Assembly: GCF_943169825.2 (NCBI RefSeq)
Contig: NZ_OW968402.1
Coordinates: 682,001-746,000, forward strand
Direction: 5' to 3'
Origin: Varibaculum prostatecancerukia
GTDB lineage: Bacteria > Actinomycetota > Actinomycetes > Actinomycetales > Actinomycetaceae
Length of the DNA stretch: 64,000 bases
In this document: positions 25,545-33,803 of the stretch, piece by piece
Layout: every line of letters begins with the position of its first letter
Position numbering within the stretch: position 1 is the first letter of the stretch
Made by a program: the position numbers and the translations under genes
Notes under the pieces: generated by a model
Seen by the model: the letters and a program-made list of their open reading frames with translations, nothing else
The model's database searches: none
Told to the model about the DNA's origin: nothing

Positions 25545-26483
25545 ATGGGGAAATCACGTCGGCGGCGCGGCTGGCCGGAGGTGCCGACGCCTCTAGCCGG
25601 TAAAGTCATTGACAATCACACCCATTTACCGCTGTGGGAAAAACAGATTCCCCTGGTAGAGGGGGTACGGCTCAGCTTAGCTGAACAATTGGAACGTGCC
25701 CGCCAGGTGGGGGTAAGCGCCATGATTACTTCGGGTTGTCAAGTGGACGAGCTAGCACCTACGGTGCAATTGACTGCGGAAAATCCCGCGGTATTTTGCG
25801 CACTGGCGATTCATCCCAATGAGGCGGCTTTGCACGAAAAAGTGGTGGCTACTGCCCCGGATGGGCAAACCTATCAGCTGCAGGAATGGCATCAACGTTA
25901 TTCTTTAGAGCAGGCAGTCCAGCAGGTTTATGAAGCGGCGACCTCCTCGGAAAAAACCGTAGCGATTGGGGAGACCGGCCTGGACTATTTTCGAACTTCC
26001 CCTCAGGGACGGCAGGCGCAGCAGCGCGGATTCCGGATGCATATTTCTCTAGCTAAAGAGATGGGGCTACCGTTGCAGATCCATGACCGGGAGGCGCACG
26101 CCGACACTATCCGGATTCTGCTGGAGGAGGGCGCCCCGGAGCGGACTATTTTCCACTGTTTTAGCGGCGATAAAGAAATGGCTCAGGTGCTGGCTAAGCA
26201 GGGGTGGTATGCCTCGATTGCCGGACCGGTTACCTATAACGCCAATCAGTGGCAGCGAGAGGCGGCAGCGGCAATGCCTCTTTCGCTGTTGCTGGTAGAA
26301 ACCGATGCCCCCTATTTGACCCCCCATCCACATCGGGGGCAGCCGAATGCCTCCTATATGACGGTATGGACAGTGCGGAAACTGGCGGAAATCACTGGAC
26401 GGAGCGAAAGCGAAATGGCCGATCAGCTGGTAAAAAATACCCGTGAGATTTACGGCGAGAAAGTCGCGGCCTTAGCCGAATAG
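25545..26483 (+). CDS. tatD: TatD-family metal-dependent deoxyribonuclease
   Basis: 312 residues, somewhat longer than typical TatD because of a basic N-terminal extension (GKSRRRRGWPEV) and a short internal insertion. TIM-barrel metallohydrolase signatures: DNHTHLPL (first metal-binding HxH), AIGETGLDYFR, LPLQIHDREAHADTI, TIFHCFSGD and LLVETDAPYLTPHPHRGQPN. TatD proteins are 3'-5' exonucleases in DNA repair and turnover. The start abuts the pdtaS stop; the next gene is the Rpf-like protein, as in the mycobacterial tatD-rpfB-ksgA-ispE order. Confidence 0.93.
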   Translation: MGKSRRRRGWPEVPTPLAGKVIDNHTHLPLWEKQIPLVEGVRLSLAEQLERARQVGVSAMITSGCQVDELAPTVQLTAENPAVFCALAIHPNEAALHEKVVATAPDGQTYQLQEWHQRYSLEQAVQQVYEAATSSEKTVAIGETGLDYFRTSPQGRQAQQRGFRMHISLAKEMGLPLQIHDREAHADTIRILLEEGAPERTIFHCFSGDKEMAQVLAKQGWYASIAGPVTYNANQWQREAAAAMPLSLLLVETDAPYLTPHPHRGQPNASYMTVWTVRKLAEITGRSESEMADQLVKNTREIYGEKVAALAE

Positions 26484-26577
26484 CAGCCGGTAAATACCGG
26501 GCTATAAACCCGGGTTGAGCTACAAAATAGGGTGTCCTGTTCCACCTGAGAAATTGTTCCAAAGGGGTAGCTATTTG

Positions 26578-26593
26578 GTAACAATCGGGTTAC
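26578..26593. promoter_or_regulatory. Inverted repeat GTAAC-N6-GTTAC upstream of the Rpf-like gene
   Basis: GTAAC (26578-26582) and GTTAC (26589-26593) with a 6-bp spacer, about 65 bp before the start codon. GTAAC elements are bound by the cell-wall regulator MtrA in actinobacteria, usually as direct repeats, so the match is partial. Confidence 0.35.
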
Positions 26594-26657
26594 AGTTGTG
26601 GTTATTGAGGAATTTGCTAATGATTTCACAGCTAAAACCGGAGCAGTGAGGGTGGAA

Positions 26658-27740
26658 ATGGGCAAGAAACATCGGCGCACCAGCGCGAAAATTACGGCGA
26701 TATTCGCCGGGATTTCCGCCGCCATTGTGTTAGGTGGGGGAGTTGCCGTAGCCAGCGAATACAAGACAGTTTCGGTTACTGTCGATGGCGCCACCCGGCA
26801 GGTGCAAACTATGAATCGCACCGTTGAGCAAGTAATTTCCGATATGGGGATCAAGGTTGGGCAATATGACCAAGTGACTCCCGCCCTCGGCACCCAGATG
26901 TCTCGCAATCAACAGATCAAGATTGTGCACGCCCGTCCAGTGGTTTTGCAGGGAACCAAAGACGCAAAAATTGGATGGGGAGTAACCGATCAAGACGCTC
27001 CCAAGTTGCAGGCAACTTTTAGGGTTGACGGGCAGGAAGTTAGCGGCTCCTATAAAGAGGGCGCGGATCCGCGGGTAGCGGCGCAGGCAGCCGGCATTCA
27101 ACTTTCTACCCTTGACCGAGTAACTGTAGAAAAAACCAGTGCGGACGCGGCTACCATTCGGGTTTCGCGGGTAGAGCGGGATCTTTCTAAACAAGAAGAA
27201 GTGACCGCCCCTCCGGTTAAAGAAGTTGAGGACAAGAACCTGGAGCCGGGCAAGAAAGTAGTTGAGGACGAGGGTAAAGAAGAAGTCGTCGCAAAAAGTA
27301 CTTTCGTGGAAACCGTAGATGGGGAAGTGGCGTTCAAGTCCCCCGAACAGGTGACTACTGTGGTTAAAGCCGAGCCCAAAATTGTGCGGGTAGGCCCAGA
27401 TAGCTCTGCAAACTTTGACTATGGGCCGGTAGTGCCCGCGGGGGAAGCCCAAGAAATGGCTCACGAGATGGTAGTTTCGCGCGGCTGGTCAGAAGGACAG
27501 TTTACCTGTCTAGTGAAACTGTGGAACCGTGAGTCAGGTTGGAATAGCCGCGCGGAAAATCGCAGTTCCGGCGCCTATGGGATCCCGCAGTCCCTGCCGG
27601 GAAACAAAATGGCCTCTGCCGGGGCAGATTGGCGCACTAATCCAGCCACCCAAATCAGGTGGGGGCTTGGATATATTGCGGGACGTTACACTGACCCCTG
27701 CGGTGCCTGGGATCATTCTCAGAAACGGGGCTGGTATTAG
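26658..27740 (+). CDS. Rpf/RpfB-like secreted protein: DUF348 + G5 + lytic transglycosylase-like domain
   Basis: 360 residues from the ATG at 26658, chosen for GAGGGTGGAA directly upstream; 20 extra residues are possible from 26598. The N-terminus GKKHRRTSAKITAIFAGISA is a signal peptide or anchor ending ...GVAVASEY. Ubiquitin-like DUF348 repeats follow (VSVTVDGATRQVQTMNRTVE), then a G5 domain rich in Lys/Glu (~200-265), then a C-terminal domain LVKLWNRESGWNSRAENRSS, GAYGIPQSLPG, ending GAWDHSQKRGWY with the catalytic-type Glu in NRESGW. This C-terminal type is a lysozyme-like fold cutting peptidoglycan. The position before ksgA/ispE matches rpfB, but the catalytic domain is closer to SLT/aggregation-factor type. 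Confidence 0.88.
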   Translation: MGKKHRRTSAKITAIFAGISAAIVLGGGVAVASEYKTVSVTVDGATRQVQTMNRTVEQVISDMGIKVGQYDQVTPALGTQMSRNQQIKIVHARPVVLQGTKDAKIGWGVTDQDAPKLQATFRVDGQEVSGSYKEGADPRVAAQAAGIQLSTLDRVTVEKTSADAATIRVSRVERDLSKQEEVTAPPVKEVEDKNLEPGKKVVEDEGKEEVVAKSTFVETVDGEVAFKSPEQVTTVVKAEPKIVRVGPDSSANFDYGPVVPAGEAQEMAHEMVVSRGWSEGQFTCLVKLWNRESGWNSRAENRSSGAYGIPQSLPGNKMASAGADWRTNPATQIRWGLGYIAGRYTDPCGAWDHSQKRGWY

Positions 27741-27752
27741 TAGGCTAGAGGG

Positions 27753-29819
27753 GTGGAAGAAAACCCTGCAGTTACCCTGCTGACTCCCAGCGTAATTCAC
27801 CGGCTATGCCGCCAGCTGGATATCCGCCCTACTAAACAGTTGGGACAAAACTTTGTTACTGAGCCCAGTGCTATTCGAAAAATCGTGCGCGAAGCCGGGA
27901 TAAAAGCCGGTGACCAGGTACTAGAAGTCGGTCCCGGACTGGGATCGCTAACTTTGGGGCTGCTAGAGGCGGGCGCCTGCGTGACCGCCTGCGAGATTGA
28001 CCCCCGTCTAGCCCGGTTCTTACCGGCAACTATTCTCAGTCACGCTTCCGGTGCTGCCGGTCAGATGTATCTGATTCAAAAAGACGCCTTAAAGCTGTTA
28101 CCTGCAGATTTAGTGGGATTGAAAAGCATTGCGCCGGACGCAGAAAAAACAGTGAGCGAGAGGGAAGATCTTTCCCGGGAGTTTTCCCCGGAAGTTTTAG
28201 TTTCTAACTTGCCCTATAACGTGGCGGTTCCGGTGTTGTTGCATTTATTTGCGGCTTTCCCTTCTCTTAAACGCGCGTTAGTAATGGTGCAAAAAGAGGT
28301 GGCACTGCGCCTGTGCGCCACTCCGGGCAGCAAAGTCTACGGGGTGCCCAGCGTAAAAATTGCCTGGTACGGCAAGGCACGGATGGGATCAGAGATTTCG
28401 CGGCGAGTATTTTACCCGCAACCCAACGTAGATTCGGCCTTAGTAGAGATCACCCGGGAAACCAAAACCCCTGTTAGAAGGGTATTCGAGGGCAGGCAAA
28501 GCAACTTAGCTCCGGGAACGGCACCTGCAGGGGAGCCAACAGAAGAAGAACGCCAAGCGGTTTTTAAACTAATCGACCAGGCGTTTGCTTCCCGGAGAAA
28601 GATGCTGCGGGCGGGGCTAAAATCTTGGGCGCAGCCCCTGGCCGCCGCGCCCCTCTTACAAGCCTGCGGAATCGATCCCACTGCCCGCGCCGAAAACCTG
28701 AGTGTGGAGCACTTTACGGCGCTGGCCAGGCTGAGGGGCGCTCTCCTTTCCGGTTTTGAAAACTCGCAACCGGATCCTAGCGAGCAAAATGCATCTGGTG
28801 AAGGCGCGCCTCAGGATTGTGAAAACCTGCCAGTAGGAGGGGAAACTTCGACAGGGAAATCCCCGCTCAAGGCGCGCGCGAGCGCCCACGGGAAAATAAA
28901 TCTGTTGTTAGCCGCCGGGGAAGCTGAAGACGGTTACCACCGCCTATCCATTGTTTTCCAAGCAGTCAGCCTCAAAGAAACCGTAGAGATAACCCTGCAA
29001 CCAGAGGGTTTTGACCTTGAAGTTTCCTTCAGCGCCCCGCCCGGCGCGGTTGGCTACGATTCTAGCCGCGACCAACAGGCAATGTCGGGGCTAGATCCGC
29101 AGAATAACCTGGCTATCCGAGCATTTGTGCTGGTATCCGCGCATTGTGGTTACGAGGGAGGCGCGCAGATAAAGATTAACAAACAGGTGCCGGTAGCGGC
29201 CGGCATGGCAGGCGGCTCTGCCGATGGGGCAGCGGCATTGCTCGCCGCTAACCAGGTACTGCAAGCCGGGCTCTCCCTGGGGGAATTGGCCGAACTGGGA
29301 GCTAGCCTGGGCGCGGATGTGCCCTTTGGGCTTTACGGGGGAACCAGTTTCGCGGATCGGCGCGGTGACCGGATTACCCCCCTGCCGCCAGCAAAACCCT
29401 TGCATCTGGTGGTGGCAGTTTCCCCGGAAACCCTGCCCACTCCAAAGGTGTTTCAACAGTTTGACCAGTCAGGCGTGGCATCGACCGCCTTGCCGACTAT
29501 AGCGGATATAACTGCCCTGCTAGAAGCACTTTATTCTGGAAATTTGGACGCCTTAGCAAAGTTAATCCGTAACGATTTACAAGCCCCGGCGCTTGCCTTA
29601 CTTCCGCAGCTGGAGGCGACTATAGAGACCGCTAAAGAGCAGGAAGCGATTCCTTTTATTACTGGTTCTGGCCCCAGCGTTATTTGCCTAGTTGACAGCG
29701 CTGAGAAGGCAGAAGAACTGGCCGCTAGGCTGGCGCAACTAGAACAAGTTGCCTACACCTTGCCGCTGACTTTTTCTGCCTCCGACATAGAGTTAGCCAG
29801 AAAGCAGTGGTTGGCGTGA
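27753..29819 (+). CDS. KsgA-IspE fusion: 16S rRNA dimethyladenosine transferase + CDP-ME kinase
   Basis: One uninterrupted 688-residue frame holds two enzymes that are normally separate neighbours. Residues ~1-325: KsgA/RsmA, with KQLGQNFV, SAM motif LEVGPGLGSLTLGLLEAG near 54 and NLPYNVAVPVLLHL near 151; it dimethylates two adenines near the 3' end of 16S rRNA. Residues ~326-370: Ser/Gly/Pro-rich linker. Residues ~372-688: IspE (MEP isoprenoid pathway), with ASAHGKINLLL, the GHMP-kinase ATP loop PVAAGMAGGSADGAAALLA near 480 and ITGSGPSVIC near 637. All key motifs are present, so both halves look functional. GTG start 12 bp after the Rpf stop, with TAGGCT 6 bp upstream. A sequencing or assembly joint cannot be ruled out. 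Confidence 0.92.
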   Translation: MEENPAVTLLTPSVIHRLCRQLDIRPTKQLGQNFVTEPSAIRKIVREAGIKAGDQVLEVGPGLGSLTLGLLEAGACVTACEIDPRLARFLPATILSHASGAAGQMYLIQKDALKLLPADLVGLKSIAPDAEKTVSEREDLSREFSPEVLVSNLPYNVAVPVLLHLFAAFPSLKRALVMVQKEVALRLCATPGSKVYGVPSVKIAWYGKARMGSEISRRVFYPQPNVDSALVEITRETKTPVRRVFEGRQSNLAPGTAPAGEPTEEERQAVFKLIDQAFASRRKMLRAGLKSWAQPLAAAPLLQACGIDPTARAENLSVEHFTALARLRGALLSGFENSQPDPSEQNASGEGAPQDCENLPVGGETSTGKSPLKARASAHGKINLLLAAGEAEDGYHRLSIVFQAVSLKETVEITLQPEGFDLEVSFSAPPGAVGYDSSRDQQAMSGLDPQNNLAIRAFVLVSAHCGYEGGAQIKINKQVPVAAGMAGGSADGAAALLAANQVLQAGLSLGELAELGASLGADVPFGLYGGTSFADRRGDRITPLPPAKPLHLVVAVSPETLPTPKVFQQFDQSGVASTALPTIADITALLEALYSGNLDALAKLIRNDLQAPALALLPQLEATIETAKEQEAIPFITGSGPSVICLVDSAEKAEELAARLAQLEQVAYTLPLTFSASDIELARKQWLA

Positions 29820-31687
29820 GTATCTTCTTAGCTGGAACCCACGAAGCCGGCGCTCTCGCCGGCCCGCGCCGTCTACTGTCAGGAATAACCGTCAGCCTCG
29901 CTCCCTGCGACCGGATCGGAATCTTAGGTCCCAATGGCGCCGGAAAATCTACGCTGCTGCGTCTGCTGAGCGGAACCCAAGAACCCGATAGTGGCACTGT
30001 TACCTATGCGCCTGGGATAAGTTTTGCCTGCCTATCCCAGCAGCAAACCCTGGATCCTGCCCTGAACGTAAAAGAAGAAGTCCACGGGAACATCCCCGAC
30101 TATCAGTGGGCATCACAGCCACATCTACGCCAAATCGATGAGGGACTCCTGCCGGATATAGATTTGTCCACAAAGTGTGGGGAGCTGTCTGGGGGACAGG
30201 AGCGCCGGGTAGCCCTGGCGCGCACCCTGGGCAAAGATGCCCCCATTTTGGCGTTAGACGAGCCCACTAACCATTTAGATGTGGAGGGAGTAGCCTGGCT
30301 AGCCTGCTACCTCAATAACCGTTTTAGCTCTGGAAACGGAGCTTTAGTGGTGATTACCCACGACCGCTGGTTCTTGGATGCGGTTTGTAACCGGATTTGG
30401 GAGGTAGTGCCCGGAGTTGATCCCGGATTTGGGCGCGAACAAATTCCCGGACACGTGGAAGAATACGAGGGTTCGTACGCTGCCTATGTACTTGCCCGGA
30501 TGGAGCGGGCGCGGCAAGCCCAGGTGGCGGAAGAAAAACGTCAAAACCAGTTGCGCAAAGAACTTGCCTGGTTGCGGCGAGGCGCCCCGGCGCGTACCTC
30601 CAAACCAAAATTTCGCATTGACGCCGCTGAAGCCCTGATCAGTGATGTTCCCCCGCTGCGTGACAGCGTAGAGTTAGTGCGCCTGGCCTCGGCGCGCCTA
30701 GGGAAACGAGTAATCGAGTTAGAGGACGTGTCCTTTTCTTATCCGGGGTCAAGCCGAAAAATCTTGAACCAGGTGACTTGGCGGTTAAATCCCGGTCAGC
30801 GGGTAGGGATTATCGGGGTTAATGGTGCTGGTAAATCCACTTTGTTGGGGATTATGAGTGGGAAACTCACCCCGAGTGCCGGCAAAGTCAAACGGGGGAA
30901 AACCGTGCAGCTAGCCACCTTAGAGCAAACTCCCCACATCCAAGGGATGAATCCCGATTTGCGGGTGGTAGAAGCGATTTCCCAGATCAAGGAACGAATC
31001 CAGTGGGGGGAACAAGAGATAACCGCCGCCAAACTGGTAGAAAAACTGGGGTTTAGCAAAGAACGCGCCTGGACTAGGGTAAGTGATCTTTCGGGTGGGG
31101 AAATGCGGCGTCTGCAGATTGCCTCCCAGCTGCTGGCAGAACCTAATGTGTTGATTCTGGATGAGCCCACGAACGACCTGGATACCGACACTTTGGCGCA
31201 GTTAGAGGATCTGCTAGATTCTTTCCCCGGCACCTTGGTGGTGGTCAGTCACGACCGCTACCTGCTACAAAGGGTAACTGATTCGCAGGTGGCGCTGCTG
31301 GCTGATGGCACTTTGGCGGCGCTGCCCGGCGGAGTAGAACAGTATTTAGAGCTGCGGGCAACCGGGGAGATTCCCGCCGACAATGACCGTGAGGATGCTG
31401 CCGATAAAACTACCGGTGAGGATAGCGGGAAAACCGGGAAGCAGCCGCAAAAAAGCGGGGCGGAAATATACCGGGCGCGTAAGGAACTTTCGGCTACTGA
31501 AAAGAAACTCGATAAGCTACATCAACAGCTGAAACAGGTAGACCAGGAGTTAAGCGAAGGTGCCGCCGATACTTCCCCGGAAGGCTTGGAGTACCTGCAA
31601 AGGCTTAATCAGCGCCGCGCCCAACTGGTTAGTGACGAGGAGACGCTAGAAGAAAACTGGTTGCGCCTGTCAGAAATCATGGAGTAG
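29816..31687 (+). CDS. ABC-F family ATPase (two nucleotide-binding domains)
   Basis: 623 residues from a GTG overlapping the previous stop (GTGA); a GTG three codons earlier is also in frame. Two ATP-binding cassettes: Walker A GPNGAGKSTLL and GVNGAGKSTLL, signatures ELSGGQERRVALART and DLSGGEMRRLQIAS, Walker B ILALDEPTNHLDVE and VLILDEPTNDLDTD. There are no membrane helices and a charged interdomain linker (RMERARQAQVAEEKRQNQLR), so it belongs to the soluble translation-associated ABC-F group (Uup/EttA-like). The C-terminus is a Uup-like coiled coil (residues ~545-620). Translationally coupled to the KsgA-IspE gene, in keeping with a ribosome-linked role; antibiotic resistance activity cannot be judged. 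Confidence 0.93.
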   Translation: MSIFLAGTHEAGALAGPRRLLSGITVSLAPCDRIGILGPNGAGKSTLLRLLSGTQEPDSGTVTYAPGISFACLSQQQTLDPALNVKEEVHGNIPDYQWASQPHLRQIDEGLLPDIDLSTKCGELSGGQERRVALARTLGKDAPILALDEPTNHLDVEGVAWLACYLNNRFSSGNGALVVITHDRWFLDAVCNRIWEVVPGVDPGFGREQIPGHVEEYEGSYAAYVLARMERARQAQVAEEKRQNQLRKELAWLRRGAPARTSKPKFRIDAAEALISDVPPLRDSVELVRLASARLGKRVIELEDVSFSYPGSSRKILNQVTWRLNPGQRVGIIGVNGAGKSTLLGIMSGKLTPSAGKVKRGKTVQLATLEQTPHIQGMNPDLRVVEAISQIKERIQWGEQEITAAKLVEKLGFSKERAWTRVSDLSGGEMRRLQIASQLLAEPNVLILDEPTNDLDTDTLAQLEDLLDSFPGTLVVVSHDRYLLQRVTDSQVALLADGTLAALPGGVEQYLELRATGEIPADNDREDAADKTTGEDSGKTGKQPQKSGAEIYRARKELSATEKKLDKLHQQLKQVDQELSEGAADTSPEGLEYLQRLNQRRAQLVSDEETLEENWLRLSEIME

Positions 31688-31754
31688 ACCCGGACAACCT
31701 CCGGAGCTCAAACCGGATGACTATCAGTGCAAAAACGGGGTAGCCTGCAGGGAA

Positions 31755-32291
31755 TTAACGCAGAGGACGCACCGGGGTGCCTTCGAAAGGTAACAATAGG
31801 CGCCGCAGCAGTCCCGAGAGTACCTTCTGTTCCTCCTCATCTAAGGGAGATACTAAGTCTGACTCCCGTCGCAACAGTTCCTTGAGAGCCGCATCAACTC
31901 GGGCAACTCCCTTGTCGGTGAGGGTCACCAACACCGCGCGGCGGTCATGAGGGGAAGGGGTGCGTTTGACTAACCCCTTCTTTTCTAGACGATCAATCCG
32001 GTTAGTCATGGTGCCGGAAGAAACCAGCAGCTCCTGCAGCAGGGTGCCGGGGGTTAAAGAATAGGGGGCGGCGGCGCGGCGTAGCACCGACAGCACATCG
32101 AACTCCCAAGGCTCCATTCCTTGCGCGCTGAAGGCCTCTTTACGAGCCAAATCTAGGTGGCGAGCCAAGCGGGCAACCCGGGAATAAACCTCCATCGGAG
32201 AAACGTCAAGATCCGGGCGTTCAATCTGCCAAGCGAGAATGATGCGATCAACTTCGTCAGTAGCATCAGAGGAAATATTCTGTGGAATCAC
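31755..32291 (-). CDS. MarR-family transcriptional regulator
   Basis: 178 residues. Winged-helix core: WEFDVLSVLRRAAAPYSLTP, LLQELLVSSGTMTNRIDRLEKKGLV (recognition helix) and RTPSPHDRRAVLVTLTDKGV (wing), flanked by dimerisation helices. The N-terminal helix region of ~55 residues (VYSRVARLARHLDLARKEAF) is typical of actinobacterial members. The GTG start sits 6 bp after the -10 element TAAACT, so the message is probably leaderless, and a palindrome fills the promoter spacer, pointing to autorepression. Ligand and other targets are unknown; no obvious partner gene shares its strand here. Confidence 0.92.
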   Translation of the reverse strand: MIPQNISSDATDEVDRIILAWQIERPDLDVSPMEVYSRVARLARHLDLARKEAFSAQGMEPWEFDVLSVLRRAAAPYSLTPGTLLQELLVSSGTMTNRIDRLEKKGLVKRTPSPHDRRAVLVTLTDKGVARVDAALKELLRRESDLVSPLDEEEQKVLSGLLRRLLLPFEGTPVRPLR

Positions 32292-32297
32292 AAGCTA

Positions 32298-32326
32298 AGT
32301 TTACTCGATGTCGAGACAACGGTCTA
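32298..32326 (-). promoter_or_regulatory. marR promoter with operator in the spacer
   Basis: On the minus strand TAGACC (32326-32321), 17-bp spacer, TAAACT (32303-32298), then 6 bp to the GTG. The palindrome CTCGATGTCGAG (32304-32315) occupies most of the spacer, resembling the TCGATATCGA-type sites of MarR proteins. A bound regulator would block polymerase. Confidence 0.6.
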
Positions 32327-32570
32327 TGTCTTATTCTCATTATGGGCACTACGAAGCTAGGTTTACCGAAAATATGGATCTGGACACACAGCTAAGCTGG
32401 CTGTCCCGCTGAGCACCCCGAATATGCGTAGCCTGCCAGCTCCTCCGCCATAGCATTTTTGCTCCCGCGTGGGCATATGCGTTTCCTGATTAACAAAAAA
32501 TTTTATGAGTGAAAGCGGGGTGGTTGCTCTCGTTAATACATTCCGGTTTAGGAAACTTATTTGCCCTGTG

Positions 32571-32576
32571 TAATAT
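32571..32576 (+). promoter_or_regulatory. -10 element of tRNA-Gln
   Basis: TAATAT lies 10 bp before the tRNA 5' end; TTTAGG 18 bp upstream is a weak -35. The rest of the 32327-32570 gap shows nothing else I can support. Confidence 0.45.
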
Positions 32577-32586
32577 AGAGGAGTAT

Positions 32587-32658
32587 TCCGCCCTGGTGTA
32601 TAGGTAACACGCGGGCTTTTGGTGCCTTGAGAGCCGGGTTCGAATCCTGGGGGCGGAA
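32587..32658 (+). tRNA. tRNA-Gln (anticodon TTG)
   Basis: 72 nt cloverleaf: acceptor TCCGCCC/GGGCGGA (7 bp), D-stem GTGT/ACAC, anticodon loop TTTTGGT with anticodon TTG (reads CAA), T-stem CCGGG/CCTGG with loop TTCGAAT, discriminator A. The first anticodon-stem pair is a C-T mismatch. No encoded CCA follows. It lies 55 bp upstream of glmU on the same strand with no terminator between, the usual actinobacterial arrangement. Confidence 0.92.
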
Positions 32659-32713
32659 CTGGCAGTTAAGTGCCTATTCTTTCCAATCCGGCTACCTACA
32701 AAGGGGTCAAATA

Positions 32714-33733
32714 ATGGAAAATACGCCCGCTGCAGCGATTATTTTGGCTGCTGGTAAAGGCACTCGTATGAAATCTGCTCGCCCCAAAGTGCTGCACCCC
32801 CTAGCGGGCAAAGCGCTGCTGGGACATGCTATCGATGCGGTCGCCGCCCTGAAACCAGGGGCGTTGTGCGTGGTTATTCGCCATGAACGCGAAGCGGTAG
32901 CCCAGTATGTAAACAGCTACTGTCCGCAAGCAATTTTGGCTGACCAAGATGAAATCCCGGGAACCGGGAGGGCAGTGCAATGCGCCCTCCAAAAACTGGG
33001 TGAGCAAGGCCAGCTCAGCGGAACCGTGGTGATTACCTCCGGAGACGTGCCACTTCTGGAAAGCTCCACCCTCGAGAGAATGCTGCAAACCCATCAGGGA
33101 GCCGGAAATCAGGTAACTATTTTGACTACCCAAGTACCGGATCCCACTGGCTATGGCCGGATAATCCGCTCCGAAAATGGCGCGGTCAGCGCCATTGTAG
33201 AAGACCGCGACTGCCAGGAAAACCAGCGACAAATCCGGGAAATTAACGCAGGCATCTATGCTTTCGATGCCCAGTTCCTGACCCAGGCTCTTTCGGGACT
33301 GGATACCGATAATGACCAGGGCGAGGTTTACCTGACGGACACCATTGCGATAGCGGCCGGAAACGGGCGCGCCGGAGCCTATCTGCTCGATGACTATATG
33401 CAGGCCGAAGGCTGTAATGACCGGATACAGCTGGCGGGGTTGCACCGGGAATATAACCGGCGGATTCTTAACCAATTGATGAAGGATGGGGTTAGCATTA
33501 TTGACCCCGAAACCACGTGGATTGAAAAAAGCGTAACTATTGCGGCTGACGCCGTGATTTTGCCGGGATGCGATTTCCACGGCGACACGGTGATTGGCGC
33601 TGATGCCGAGGTCGGTCCCTTTACTTCTCTTCGTGATGTAAAGGTAGGGGAGGGCGCTCAGGTGCGGCGCTGTGATTTGCAGGCAGTAAATATCGCTAAT
33701 GGTTCCAACCATTGTTGCGAAACCAACCTGTAG
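32714..33733 (+). CDS. glmU: GlmU-type N-acetylglucosamine-1-phosphate uridyltransferase, C-terminally shortened
   Basis: 339 residues from the ATG at 32714 (AAGGGG upstream; longer readings run into the tRNA). GlmU normally has ~450-500 residues: an N-terminal uridyltransferase and a C-terminal left-handed beta-helix acetyltransferase. Here the first domain is intact (ILAAGKGTRMKSARPKVLHP, VITSGDVPLLES, PGTGRAVQCAL, EINAGIYAFD), and the beta-helix begins (ETTWIEKSVTIAADAVILPG) but stops after a few coils at SNHCCETNL. The catalytic His and acetyl-CoA-binding coils are absent, and only 70 bp separate it from prs, with no remnant there. It can probably make UDP-GlcNAc from GlcNAc-1-P but not acetylate glucosamine-1-P; that step must be done elsewhere, or the gene is decaying. 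Confidence 0.88.
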   Translation: MENTPAAAIILAAGKGTRMKSARPKVLHPLAGKALLGHAIDAVAALKPGALCVVIRHEREAVAQYVNSYCPQAILADQDEIPGTGRAVQCALQKLGEQGQLSGTVVITSGDVPLLESSTLERMLQTHQGAGNQVTILTTQVPDPTGYGRIIRSENGAVSAIVEDRDCQENQRQIREINAGIYAFDAQFLTQALSGLDTDNDQGEVYLTDTIAIAAGNGRAGAYLLDDYMQAEGCNDRIQLAGLHREYNRRILNQLMKDGVSIIDPETTWIEKSVTIAADAVILPGCDFHGDTVIGADAEVGPFTSLRDVKVGEGAQVRRCDLQAVNIANGSNHCCETNL

Positions 33734-33803
33734 GGCGCTTCATGACTTGTAGAATCAAAATAACGGCAGGGCGAATCTGGCCAAAAATGAAAGGTAACAC
33801 GCA

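Noticed and set aside
26484-26657. Possible cyclic di-AMP (ydaO) riboswitch upstream of the Rpf-like gene
   Set aside because: The leader is short and I could not find the conserved core; only a simple inverted repeat is visible.
32627-32713. Upstream extension of glmU
   Set aside because: It starts inside tRNA-Gln; the ATG at 32714 with AAGGGG is the proper start.
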